A stretch of 64,000 bases of DNA from Pomphorhynchus laevis (lineage: Eukaryota > Acanthocephala > Palaeacanthocephala > Echinorhynchida > Pomphorhynchidae), in contig WNNJ02002896.1 in assembly GCA_012934845.2 (NCBI GenBank), positions 84,558 through 148,557 on the forward strand, read 5' to 3'. Made by a program: the position numbers and the translations under genes. The notes below the pieces were generated by a model. That model saw only the letters and a program-made list of their open reading frames with translations. It was not told the DNA's origin and searched no databases. Of this stretch, positions 43,142 through 53,830 are shown in pieces (positions within the stretch are counted from its first letter, which is position 1; each line of letters starts with the position of its first letter).

Positions 43142-44373
43142 CTAGACAGAGCTAGGTGCAGGAAGGTTTCCCTTCCCGCCACCAGCTCCGTCCAGGGTAG
43201 GTACTTGCCCCTGGGCAGCATCTTCATTTCCCCTTCTAGCCTTAGACTTTAATAGTTTCCCAATATTTAAGGGTTGGATGGGAGGATTGGCCGAAGCCCC
43301 CCTTTTCTTTGAAGGCGGTATTACTGCATTAATCGGAACAGACGGTGCCGTGAGGAGGGCACCGAGCAGAGACTTGACTAATTCCTCAGTCTGTTTCTTA
43401 TTCACAGCGGCACGGATGTCTATGGCTCTAAAGATGTCGGCGTCCGTCATTCTTGACCCGACGTTAGAAGGCAGGGCAGCTGCTTCGGAAAAAGAGGCCG
43501 GCTTCTTGGTAGCTGTTGAACAGAATTTGTTGGCGTAATCTTTGAAGACGTTACACCTCCTGCTCCAAGCAGGGTGACACCCCCCCCACAGTTGGAGCAG
43601 GAAAGGAGGGCCGAGCATTTACAGCCGTCCATTACGGCTGGGCAGGATAAGGAGCTACACACCCCACATGTAGTCGGTAAGGTGCAGCTGGAAGCCCAAT
43701 GCCCCCACTTATGGCACCGACTACAATGGGGGTATGTAAATTCTTCCCTGCCAACTATTTTAAAGGATAAATTGAAGCCCAAAAATGGGTTATTAGCAGA
43801 TCTGACGAGTAACTCAGCTTGATCAATTGCCGCAGAACCGAAAGCGATCGTTAAGGGGAAGCCATTCTTTCCCATAAGTTGACGAAAACTGGAAATATTG
43901 AACTTACTTTTTAGTAATGCAATATCCTCATTTTCAAGGTGGGCCGGGAGATTCGATATTTTGACCGAGGCCATGATTGGTTTTTGTTCAAACGATCCAA
44001 ATTCGGACAAATTGGATTCAAAAAATACAGCATATCTTTTAAGATCCTCAGGCGAGGCGAAAGAAATTTTTATTTCTGATTCACTGTATCGAACACAGTT
44101 AAAAACAACTCTATTTTTAAGTTCAGTAGAAAATTTCCTTAGGAAAATATTAAATAATGAATGTCTAGCAACGGGCTTTGATATCTTTATAATACCCAAA
44201 TTTGTAAGTTTGGGAATGGGTGGAAGTAACCCTTCATCGTCACAAACAATAGAAACAGAACTAACCTTTTGCTTGCAGTGTGTATTATCTGAGAATACCT
44301 GATATTTTTCGTTGAATTTTGATTTTTCGTAAGGAATTTTGCTGGAATTGCAATTGCTTTGAACCTCCGACAT
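43142..44373 (-). pseudogene. LINE copy 2 ORF1: RRM-like and zinc-knuckle protein, one frameshift
   Basis: Starts MSEVQSNCNSSKIPYEKSK at 44373, about 20 bp from the element's 5' edge. It carries ASVKISNLPAHLENEDIA (RRM-like), then CSRCHKWGHWASSC and the start of CSNCGG. At a run of eight Gs (minus strand, 43580-43587) the frame shifts; the rest, CHPAWSRRCNVFKDYANKF, reads in another frame to 43142. Copy 1 shows that six bases would be expected at this point. It may be a real two-base expansion, a sequencing slip at a homopolymer, or slippage used in translation; the first two are simplest. Confidence 0.88.
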
Positions 44374-44386
44374 GTTATATGTTCAC

Positions 44387-44400
44387 CGATTTTGAAGTAC
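44387..44400. repeat. 14-bp direct repeat at the right edge of the LINE pair
   Basis: CGATTTTGAAGTAC, identical to 36646-36659. At the junction between the two LINEs only CGATTTT (40514-40520) of it is present. Confidence 0.85.
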
Positions 44401-45717
44401 TAGAAAAACGCACTTTTGAAGAGATGCGCACTTTTGTACATCCTCACACCATAACTCAAATTTTATTATTAACATGCATCCTTTCTTCACATTTGCTGTG
44501 TTTAATATAAATAATTTAATTTTTAAACTTTGTTATTTTAACATTAAATATATAATTTTTTCATATGAAGCGTTAAAAATTTTAAAATTTAATAATAAAA
44601 ATATTTAAAAACATTTAATTTAAAAATTATTTTATTTTAAAATAATAAAATTAATTGAATTAACTTAATTAAAATAAATTTTGAAAAAATTAATTTTTAA
44701 TTTTTATTTTAATTTCTGTAATTGAAAATTAAAGCGTCAATAGTCGTGATTACCGCAATAATTTTCTTTATAATTAATTGTTATTAATTGCAATTGTAAT
44801 TAATTATTTTTATCAAAAAGATAATAAACAGAATATCAAAACGGATAGCATTAATTACAGTAAGATTTGATTACATTAATATATTAATTTACATTAATAG
44901 CATTAATTACAGTAAGAATGTTATTTGCCAGAAGTTTATAATCTAAATCTTTATGTTGATTGGGATGGATATAGCATGATTAATTGTTGTACACAATAAA
45001 AGACAATATACGGTCTTTAATTTTATGTAAACGTTTTGTATAGCAATGATCTGCATGCCTGCATTGTAGAGAAACATTTTAATAAAGTTTTAAAATATTA
45101 TATCTTTAAATCTATGCACAATGTATGCTTTCCATTTTTAAGAATTTCCAAGGATTGAAAAATCCTTGGAAATTTAGAAATTCTTGATTTTTATAAGAAT
45201 ACTTTGGTAAATTGATCGTCATTTACGAATATTTTATTTGATAGTAAAATAGTTCAAACTCGAAAGCTGCCGTAACGAACGATCAGATTCCAAAACACCA
45301 CGACATTTACAAAATTTTAAAGACAAACAGGTGGAATTAATTTTAAATTTGGTAAAATTTTTGTTTATTAAATTACTTGAGTAGTTATTTTAAAATTACA
45401 AAATTTAAGAGAACTGAGATTAAACAAAATTATAAGAACTGATTTGGATGATCGTATGTAATCGCCTTATTGATATTTTCATTTTTGTTTCTTGGTATTT
45501 TCACTTTAAAACGTTAAATTAGAGTATCGACTCTAATTTCTTCACCAGTTTGCAATTATAAATTCAAGTTTTTAATGAATACAAAATTTTTTATTTTTTT
45601 TTATTAATCAAATAATAATCGAATCCAGCTCCTATAATTCTTTATCAATAATGGTTATTATCAACTATTTAAAATTTTAGTCAACTATAAACAATCTAAA
45701 TGTTCAAAATATAAAAG
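44401..45717. other. AT-rich stretch without a gene
   Basis: Mostly low-complexity AT DNA. At about 45614-45682 there is a decayed copy of the leader repeat (CCAGCTCCTATAATTCTTT, ATTATCAACTATTTAAAATTT) like that before the small ORF at 15474, here without an open frame after it. Confidence 0.5.
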
Positions 45718-47145
45718 TCAAGAGTCTTTAATACGTTCTACAGTCAATTTTGCGTCCCCCATATATGCAACAAGCGCTTCAAGATTAGTATCACGACTAG
45801 GGAATCCCACTGTCTACATTTGTACGAGTTCGGATGCATGAAGTTGTTCTTGAGTTTGGTTTGGTTGTTGATTTGTCGGATGATGTTGCTGGGGATGAAG
45901 ACGAACTAATGGTTGAAACAACGAAGCAGTATAATCTTGATTTGAGTATTGTAAATTTTGAAATGGTGTTGTTACATAAGCTGTTTGTCTATTGCTTGGT
46001 GATTGAAAAGAATCCACATTAGATGAAGTAGGTTGACTATTCATTTGATTATCGACTAGACCGCTTATATTTGAAGATATCAACTGTGAATATACTTGTG
46101 GGGATGTGTCCCTAAGACGAATTAGGTTCTGTAGAATTTGTACAATCGTCCTCAATGCTCGAGTATTTGTGCATAGAGCACAAATTTCAGGTATTGGCCA
46201 CTGACTTATAAACTCATGAATTACACGATGTACTTGTTTTCTTTGTCTTTCGTCCTGTATAAATTCATATATACGCAGCAGATTAAGTAGAATACCATGA
46301 TCGCGGATACTCAGCAGCGCCTACTAATAATTGTTGAGGGTTCATCGTGGATACCGATTAGTGTTTTCGCTTGATGTAGATTGCAAAGGCAACTCTCAAT
46401 GGTTTGTATTAGATACATATGATCTAGACGAATCGACGAAATTAAATGGCAAATGATTTAAAATGGATGCAGAACGATTACTTTGAAATGTAGTATTCTG
46501 AGATGCCTCCGGGTTAGGCAGGTGATTTGTATTTTGAGTTCCTACTCGACTAGTGTTAGCTGTACTTGATTAGCTAGAATTAGTATTCAGAGGGTTATCA
46601 CCAAACTGCTAATGTGCCACATTACGCATTGGTTCTTGAAAATCGCGATAAATTCTCTGTCAAACATTATATCCGCTCGGTAAACTCTCAAGGTTAATCA
46701 GGGCTCTGTCATGGTTTCTCGTAATTTCCTATATAGTTGTAGGATTACGAATCATTTCCATTGTTTGACGCATTAAATCCGGATTGTTAACGAATTGTGA
46801 AACCTCGTGGTTCTGCTCCATCACTCTTTGCATATGTGGATTGTTAAGCTTAATTGAACTAAGCAATGCAGGATTACTCATAAGTCCTTGAGCCAAATCA
46901 TTACTTAGAAGATTTTGAATTGCATGTGAATTAGTCTGAATAGTGCCACAAATATTTTGTTGTATTTCAGTAAAATTTAAATTTTCAAATGGAGGGCTCA
47001 AAAATGATGCAAGTGGTAATCTGGATAATGCTGCAATTCCATCATTTTTAAAGAGAGGTAAGCTATTCACGGACAAATTTCGCCTACAAGCATATTCGCC
47101 CAAATAAAGGTCCATCCACATGTATTTTGCCCTTTTCTACATAAA
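45718..47145 (-). pseudogene. UBQLN: Ubiquilin pseudogene, N-terminally truncated
   Basis: Ubiquilins shuttle ubiquitinated proteins to the proteasome. On the minus strand the reading gives STI1-type repeats (LLSNDLAQGLMSNPALLS, NNPDLMRQTMEMIRNP), then EITRNHDRALINLESLPSGY and IYRDFQEPM as in ubiquilin, then a second STI1-like stretch (TRALRTIVQILQNLIRL) and a C-terminal UBA domain (VGFPSRDTNLEALVAYMGDA, LTVERI). The N-terminal ubiquitin-like domain is missing and the middle is shortened. At least six in-frame stops interrupt it, and no introns are seen over 1.4 kb. This fits an old retrocopy. An ordinary gene duplicate that lost introns is less likely. Confidence 0.85.
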
Positions 47146-47245
47146 ATGTTAAACGAGACTGTATTTGTTGTGTATGACATCCAATAAATTGAAAATAAGA
47201 GGTGTTCCTAATACATCTTATTCCCAATAAAAAATAAGGAAATCT

Positions 47246-47440
47246 TAATTCTATGGTGGAATAGGAGAATGAGGAAAAGAGAATGTGGGGATTGGATAAT
47301 GGGGAAAGAGGGGGAAGATTAGGGAATGGGAAAGGTGGAAGGAGATATTGGGGAATGGGGAAGAGGACAGTAAGAAGGGGGACGGGAAATTAAGGAAATG
47401 AGGATAATGGTGGAAAGTGGAAGGCGCAGGAGTGTTACGG
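47246..47440 (+). repeat. Polypurine tract
   Basis: Nearly 200 bases that are overwhelmingly A and G on the plus strand, with several GGGG runs (GGGGAAAGAGGGGGAAGA, GAAGGGGGACGGG). Such tracts can form triplex or quadruplex structures. No coding pattern is seen. Confidence 0.85.
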
Positions 47441-48087
47441 AAAGTGATAGAAAAAATAGTCCGTTGAAAGCATAGATTTAATTTGATATACATCCAGTTA
47501 CTTAATTTACAGATCAATATGCCTTTAAATATTGTCACTCTATTGTTTGGGCCATGCAAAAACGAAAATGCCTGCATTCAATGGCTAAAAGATATTGGTG
47601 AATATGGCGCTTCCTTTCTTTTTTATTTTTATTTGGATTTGAAGGTCTCATAAAGACAAACTTATTTTGTAATACCCATAAATAGGAAAAAATTTGAAGT
47701 GCATTTAAATGTTCACGGTTTCCGGTGTCCTGGAAATAGAAATAAAGAAAGCCGACCTTTTATTTCGGCACTCAAGGGCACTTGGTTTGAAAATTGTCGT
47801 ATTGAATTGCGTAAAGCTGTTTTGGTTGAACTTTATCGAATTTCAGAATTTTATTGTCATATTTAGCTTACATATTGTTTCGCAAATAGTTTTGTTGTGA
47901 ATACGACACAAAATGAGAGCCGTCTGTCTGCTGATGAAACGACATTATCCTATACTACGGTCGCCAATTTAGGAAATTACTGCCGCTGGATCATTATCAA
48001 CTATTTAAAATCAGTGTGTAATAATATATCAGTGTTTAATGCGTATGCGAGCACGTAATCGTGCCCAAGATCTTACGTACTATATAT
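47441..48087. other. Stretch without a recognised gene
   Basis: Contains a short open frame at 47709-47900 that I do not recognise and a decayed piece of the leader repeat at 47975-48005 (GGATCATTATCAACTATTT). No other structure. Confidence 0.45.
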
Positions 48088-48205
48088 TAAAAAAGGATTT
48101 ATTTTAACATGGCAAATGCGTGCCAGCGCACGCTTACATGACCACAACAAAACAAGACTGTGAATCAGGTGTCGAGAAGGTGTGAACGGAGGAGGTGTAT
48201 ATATG
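48088..48205 (-). mobile_element. 3' end of the L2-like LINE, truncated copy
   Basis: GGATTTATTTTAACATGGC and about 110 bp more match the 3' end of the LINE at 52.48-55.96 kb (and 49.43 kb). Only the last ~115 bp are present: a 5'-truncated insertion in the same orientation. Confidence 0.88.
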
Positions 48206-48631
48206 TGTGTCAATGATCGTTAAGTGTAAGCCACGATATTTTCGTAGGCAAGTAGTCAGCCACCTTGAAGCACCTTTCACACAGAAATATTGTAGGGCCT
48301 GTACTGATATCCTCTTTCATAGTTCGTAACATTGATCTATGGCCAAGTAACAAACCGAGAAGTTCAAAAAATTTAAAAAAGATTACTTTACATTTTTAAA
48401 GGTGTTAAAAATTAAAGTATTATGATTTTAAAAAATGCACAAATTCAATCAAGCTATATTTAGGCTTGCATACTGTTGATTTATAAATGTAAGGAATTTT
48501 CAAATTACTCCATATTAGACATAACCCTACCATAATTTGTAAAATACATTTGTAAATATTACGATGAAAATTACGCGATAAATTTTAATACTTTTAATAC
48601 AACGTAATTATAATGTTTATTCGACGAATTA

Positions 48632-49330
48632 TCATTTATCGTTTAAAAGATTTGGACAAATTGAAACCAAATCCATTTCTAATTTATTGCATTGTAACTT
48701 ATCGACAACCTTTCCAAACTGATAAAATTGCACCGAAAACATTAACATCCCAAATACCAACGATACAAGTGATTGCTTTTGCAGGGTTATTATCATACTC
48801 TTATTGAAAACATCTCGCATAACAAGCTTATATACCTGTTTTGCATATTCAGATTTCGACAATTTGTATAATGATATATGTGGTAATTGATAGCAATTAG
48901 TACTGTTGGCAACTATTAGATTCCAAAACAAAAGACAAGGAACTGGCACAACTACATTGAAAAATAACGATAGAAACGCAGATCGAATTTCGCCACACGG
49001 AGCGCAATCAAGCCTTCCTGAAACTATTTGATCTCTGACAAGTATTTTATGCGATAAATAGTATCCAATGGTGCTAAATCCACTTATACAGAAGCTCGCG
49101 AAATATGACCATTTTACAGGTGTATAGAAACGACGAGAAAAATGCCTACCTGCCCGCACAACATTACCTATTGAAAACGCGGACATCAAAGTGAATGAAT
49201 AATTTAAGGAAACGACATCCTTTTGGTTATACCACTTTTTAATGCGTCGATTTCGTAGTATCAACAACTGATCAAAAGTAAATGAACTTTGTTCGATTTT
49301 GAAATGTGGATATTTCATATCATCTCCCAT
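48632..49330 (-). CDS. TMEM126-like mitochondrial inner-membrane protein
   Basis: One exon of about 232 residues from ATG at 49330 (MGDDMKYPHFK) to the stop at 48632. The ATG follows an acceptor-like TTTTTCGCTTACAG, so an upstream exon is likely; reading on without splicing would add nine residues. There are about four hydrophobic segments (near SFTLMSAFSIGNVV, SYFASFCISGFSTIGYY, AFLSLFFNVVVPVPCLLFW and LVSLVFGMLMFSVQF). The central block RDQIVSGRLDCAPCGEIRSA matches the conserved DLNCSTCTxIRG of TMEM126A/B, and NCYQLP matches their YxTAPLP. TMEM126 proteins act in complex I assembly and cytochrome oxidase biogenesis. The match is by motif order only. Truncated LINE copies lie about 95 bp upstream and 430 bp downstream. 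Confidence 0.68.
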   Translation of the reverse strand: MGDDMKYPHFKIEQSSFTFDQLLILRNRRIKKWYNQKDVVSLNYSFTLMSAFSIGNVVRAGRHFSRRFYTPVKWSYFASFCISGFSTIGYYLSHKILVRDQIVSGRLDCAPCGEIRSAFLSLFFNVVVPVPCLLFWNLIVANSTNCYQLPHISLYKLSKSEYAKQVYKLVMRDVFNKSMIITLQKQSLVSLVFGMLMFSVQFYQFGKVVDKLQCNKLEMDLVSICPNLLNDK

Positions 49331-49426
49331 CTGTAAGCGAAAAATACACTTGCTCAAATAAAGGATTAAATAAAATCCAAAATTTATTTACTTAAAAAAT
49401 CTAATTAATTACTAAGCAATTAAAAA

Positions 49427-49713
49427 AGATTTATTTTAACGTGGCAAATGCGTGCCAGCGCACGCTTACATGACCACAACAAGCAAAAATGTAAATCATG
49501 TGTCAAGAAGGTGTGAACGGAGAAGGTGTTTGAATGTGATAAAGGAGGGAGCGTGGCGGGCGTCGAGAAGAAGTTTATTCCAGGGAGTAAGATGGTATGA
49601 CGGGAACGCAGCGATAACGAGGTGGGGCGAGTGTCGTCTAAGAAAGGAAGGTTGATGAACGATGGGGAGCCCACATCGATGAAACGAAAAGTAACGAGAA
49701 GGCTGAGTTTGAT
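49427..49713 (-). mobile_element. L2-like LINE 3' fragment with internal deletion
   Basis: Matches 52483-52840 of the longer element: the same tail (ACGTGGCAAATGCGTGCCAG) and the last coding part on the minus strand (GSPSFINLPFL). About 60 bp present in the longer copy are missing. It lies about 95 bp upstream of the TMEM126-like coding start and could displace that gene's promoter or first exon. Confidence 0.9.
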
Positions 49714-49904
49714 GCCTTATTTAGTTAATATTTACTATTATCTGATTTAATCGAAGTAAAAAAGATACAAATGAATGTTTGTTTCAGATATAAAATATCT
49801 ATTTTAATTTCAATTTGAATTTAAAATATCAACAAATGAATGTTTGTCTCAGATATATCTATTTTATATCAATTTAAAATATCTAAATTGATTATAATGC
49901 AGAT

Positions 49905-50110
49905 TATTATTACTATAGACCACCAAGAGAGCGTGCAGACTCATACAAGGGTATCACAATATTTAAAAAAGTAAATATGAAAGCAAAAACAAAAAAGACA
50001 GTAAAAGAAAAATTGAGAGCTAGTCCATATTGTCCTTTGACTTGTTTTTAAGAAGATTTTTAAAAGTCCTCCGATTAGTGGTCATCACAATTTCAATTGG
50101 ATGCTGTTTT
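49905..50110 (-). mobile_element. LINE 3' fragment (same family as 56.5 kb)
   Basis: Its reverse complement (GGAGGACTTTTAAAAATC, then GACAATATGGACTAGCTC, TGTCTTTTTTGTTTTTGC) matches 56540-56700 on the plus strand, the end of a LINE coding region and its 3' untranslated part. The two copies are in opposite orientation, 6.5 kb apart. Confidence 0.85.
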
Positions 50111-51359
50111 TGTACAATTTGTATTGGAACGATACCATGGAAGAATCCGAGATTGAAATTTGAAAACAAAAAGAAGACAGAGAGAGAACGCCACAGAAGA
50201 TACAGAGCGATGCATGAGATTCATGAAAACCTGGATATGGCACTCTTAAGACAATTCATTTGTATATTTCTGGAATGTTTTTTTTTGCTTTTTCAAATAT
50301 TTTTAAAATTTTTATATAGTATAAAATATGAAGATTTAGTTAGCTTACCTGATTTGTTCAATTTCAGTGTGTGAGTAAAACGGTGAAATATTATTTCCAA
50401 GTCTTTTAAACCATTCCGACTGGAATCTAGTGGTAGGTATTAAGTGTAATCACTTCGCTTGGACCTCAACCACAAATGCATAATATGCTGAGTAAGCATC
50501 GGTTTCGGCTGCAACGGTAAGTTGCTATAACGGAATACCAACTTTCAACCTGACGTCATATCTCTACGCGGATAAAATCTTATGTAAAAATAAGAGAGCC
50601 TAGCGCACTACTCTTCCGTATCCTTTTGCTTTAAATTCAAGTTTCAGGTGCTTTTTGACTTTCTTAGAATGACTTACATGAAAAATGACTTTCTAAGGGT
50701 TTACATGCTTTATGATTTTCTAATAAGGGCTTACATATAAGCAAATCTCGACATCTGCCTACATGTAGAAAGTTTCACCAAAAAGTATCATAATCTTGAG
50801 TTGTATATCAACTTTAACGAACATTGGGAATGCCAGTTTGAATTTGTTTGATCATGAATAACGATGATATGACAATTCCTTTCATTGTCAGTGGGTCTGT
50901 TTGGATCATCTAGGTGCAAGCACAGAGCACTAACGTTTCAACATGCTGTAATACTTGGATGGTCTATAAGGAATCCATAAAGTTGTTGAAAAATTGCACG
51001 AAACTATGCGAATTTGTGGACTCTTTACCGATCTAACACTTTTCGAAATATATTTCCAAAGCAAGTCATTAATATCTGAAATGTAAGAATGCTATTCTGT
51101 TCTATGCTTTAATCCTAAGCACGTGTCTGCAAACTAGTGTAAATGCGATTAAAATCCACCTTCTCCAGCGAGCAAGGTACTAAACCATGTGTGCTATGAA
51201 GTATAAAAGATAAATCATAGCAGTTTTTGCTACATTACTTAGTAACAATATGTGGTTTGCATTGTTAAAATGTAAGTCGTGTCATTTTTATGTATAAAGA
51301 GCTTTGACCGAAAAAGGCCGTTCTGCCCGCTTATTGTACAACACAGCATATAAAAAAAA
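50111..51359. other. Stretch of uncertain content
   Basis: The plus-strand frame 50111-50374 reads a basic stretch (NKKKTERERHRRYRAMHE) and then a hydrophobic segment, but its start lies in LINE antisense sequence. On the minus strand, 50431-50363 would make a tidy exon (acceptor CCACTAG, frame NGLKDLEIIFHRFTHTEIEQ, donor CAG|GTAAGC), but I could not extend it. From about 50900 the DNA may be decayed LINE. Nothing here is firm. Confidence 0.3.
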
Positions 51360-52470
51360 TAATTAAAGATCAGTAACAAGCATTCCTAGGATAAAGTTTT
51401 CTAATGTTATCTTGATCCGCACGTATTATGCAACTGTTGTCCAAACCCTTGAATTTGCTTATTGATGATGCAGCCACAATGTCATGTGGTAATGAAACTA
51501 TGCGAATTTGTAGACTGTAACTCTGTGCGTGACAATCGCGATAACATTGTGGACCTACCATTTTGTCGGATATACATTTCAAAACAGTTGCTTGGATATC
51601 AATGTCCTTTACTATATGCCACATCGCCAAGAGTAGTCTGGTTTGCACTGATATCATTCCCATCGAAGTTAATCGCTAATTAGAAATCATCCACCTCTTT
51701 GAATGAGTTTGCTGCCGTGCCGTAGAATTTTTTCTGAGTCTCTGATTTTGTCTGCCGTAGAAGAGAACGACACCTGGATGGTATATTTCGATGTGAGGAC
51801 AAACTAGCGCGTTGTAGGTCCTAACAAAACAGAGTGGATATAATGGCAAAAACAACGTTTTATGATATAAATCATCTTTCTTGCGGGAGTGCACCGTCTA
51901 TCAGTGTCCATTCTAGTTTTCAGTGTTGATTGCATGAGTATGCAAGATCATAAATTTGATTAGTCGAAATGATTCTACATGATCCGACACTGTACAAAGA
52001 AGAAACATTGAACTTTCCGAACCGTATGTGTGAGCACTTTAAAATGTTTAATACTAGCCCAGTGTAAACACTCCACGTATGAAACCTATCAATATCACAC
52101 TGTAAGCGGATATGATCTTTTTCCGATAGGACCTCACACCATATTTTTATGCCGCCAGCAAAAGCTAAACAAGGATAGTGGAGTAGATTCGGTAAACTGT
52201 TTATGAATATATTAAACAATAAAGGTACTAGTACAGTACCCTGAGGAACACGTAATTAAACTTAGCGAGGATAATGTACTACCATTTTGTACTTGGAAAG
52301 ATCCATTAGATAAAAAAATAATATTCCATCTTCGGCCACTATTTGAAAAAGACGACTATTGGGAACTCGGTCGAACACACGACAAAATTACACAGAAACA
52401 TTTACTGCCTTACTACTGAAAGTGGATTAAATACAAGCTTCATTGTCAGATAAAAGGTTCGTAGAGCAAG
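51360..52470 (-). mobile_element. LINE reverse transcriptase fragment
   Basis: The minus strand gives RVPQGTVLVPLLFNIFINSLPN, then LAFAGGIKIW (the FADD box with both Asp changed), LQCDIDRFHTW and LNILKCSHIRFG, then post-RT pieces (RTYNALVCPHIEI, MWHIVKDIDIQ). This is the C-terminal half of a CR1-type RT. Several stops and frameshifts plus the altered active site make it a dead fragment. Confidence 0.8.
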
Positions 52471-52694
52471 AATGCCTTTAAAAAAGGATTTATTTTAACG
52501 TGGCAAATGCGTGCCAGCGCACGCTTACATGACCACAACAAAACAAGACTGTGAATCAGGCGTCGAGAAGGTGTGAACGGAGGAGGTGTTTGAATGTGAT
52601 AAAGGAGGGAGCGCGACGGACGTCAAGAGGGAGTTGATTCCAGGCGAGTGAGGCGGCGACGAGGAAGGATCGGAGACCGTAGTTGTTGGAGTAA

Positions 52695-53720
52695 TTAGGA
52701 ACGTGGAGTAAGAGGGTATGACAGGAACGAAGCGATAGCGAGGTGGGGCGAGTATCGTTCTAAGAAAGGAAGGTTGATGAACGATGGGGAGCCGACAGCG
52801 ATGAGACGAAAAGTAACGAGAAGAAGGCGGAGTTTGATGCGGATGTGGATGGTGAGCCAGGAGAGTTGGGCAAAATATGTGGATGTGTGGACGAAGCGAC
52901 GGAGACGAAAGAGTACTCGAACGGCGGTGTTGATTATTCGTTGTAGGGGTAGGATGATGGATTTTGGAGAATTGACGAAAAGGCTAAGGCAGTAATCGAT
53001 TTTAGGGAAAAGAAGCGATGAAAGAAGAGACATACAAGAACGGAAGTCGATAAGGGGGCGGATACGGCGGATGTCACGGAGAATTAAGTTAGACGAGCGG
53101 ACCTTGTCACGGACGAAGGGTTTAAGGGAAAGGTGATCATCGAAATGGAAGCCTAAGAAAGTGAGATTGTGGACTATAGGGATGATCGATGAGGCAAAAG
53201 AAACAATGGGAGGATATATGTTTGGTTTACGGGGGAGGATCCACATTATTTTGGACTTTTCGGGGTTTAGAACGAGATGGAGATTGGAGAGACGTTTGTG
53301 GATAGAAGAAAGACAGTTGGAGGCAGAAATGCCGATATCGTGTATGCGATGTGCGGGTGCATGAGCATAGATTAGAATGTCATCGGCGTATTGCATGACG
53401 TTAAAGGAGTAAGGTTTGATAAATGGAGAGAGATCGCCAAGCAAAAGGGAGAAAAGCAAAGGACCTAGGACAGAACCTTGCGGGACCCCGCAAAAAATAG
53501 GGATGGGAGGGGAGGATGATGAATTAGAACAGACGCGAAAGGAACGGTCGGATAGATATGAGGCGAACCATGCTACGGAGGAGGAAGAAAAGCCGTAATC
53601 ATAACGAAGGCGAGAAAGGAGGACGGAGTGGTCGACAATGTCGAATGCGGAGGAGAGGTCGAGGGAGATGAGAACACTATATAGAGCCTTGTCTCGAGAA
53701 ATGAGTAAGTCGTTGTACAC
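52695..53720 (-). pseudogene. L2-like LINE reverse transcriptase part
   Basis: Open for 341 residues. It shows SLDLSSAFDIVDHSVLL, VAWFASYLSDRSF, CGVPQGSVLGPLLFSLL and VMQYADDILIYA, the L2/CR1 signature with an intact YADD. It then continues into the thumb (LHLVLNPEKSKIMW, FLGFHFDDHLS) and ends near SFINLPFLERYSP. It is cut off by a frameshift from the upstream finger region (KSAIVRPILKKQ, RPISLYPL), which lies in the 54493-53831 frame. Confidence 0.9.
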
Positions 53721-53830
53721 TTTTATGCATGCGATTTCTGTCGAGTGATTAGAGCGGAAAGCGGATTGGAAAGGAGGGTACAGATTGGATGAGGAGAGAT
53801 AAGCGTTGATTTGTATTAAGATGAGGCGTT

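Larger units (their letters stand above)
40521..44386 (-). mobile_element. Full-length Jockey/I-like LINE, copy 2 (nearly intact)
   Basis: From 5' end GGTGAAC near 44386 to a TTTA-repeat tail at 40521-40540. Two ORFs, the second unbroken. The 5' outer edge carries the 14-bp repeat that also bounds copy 1 on the far side. The arrangement resembles the serial head-to-tail insertion known for Jockey-clade elements that extend chromosome ends in Drosophila; here it may simply be two insertions at one site. Confidence 0.93.

Noticed and set aside
50030-50374. Membrane protein gene on the plus strand
   Set aside because: The first third is antisense to a LINE 3' end, the rest shows no family resemblance, and a competing minus-strand exon is as likely.
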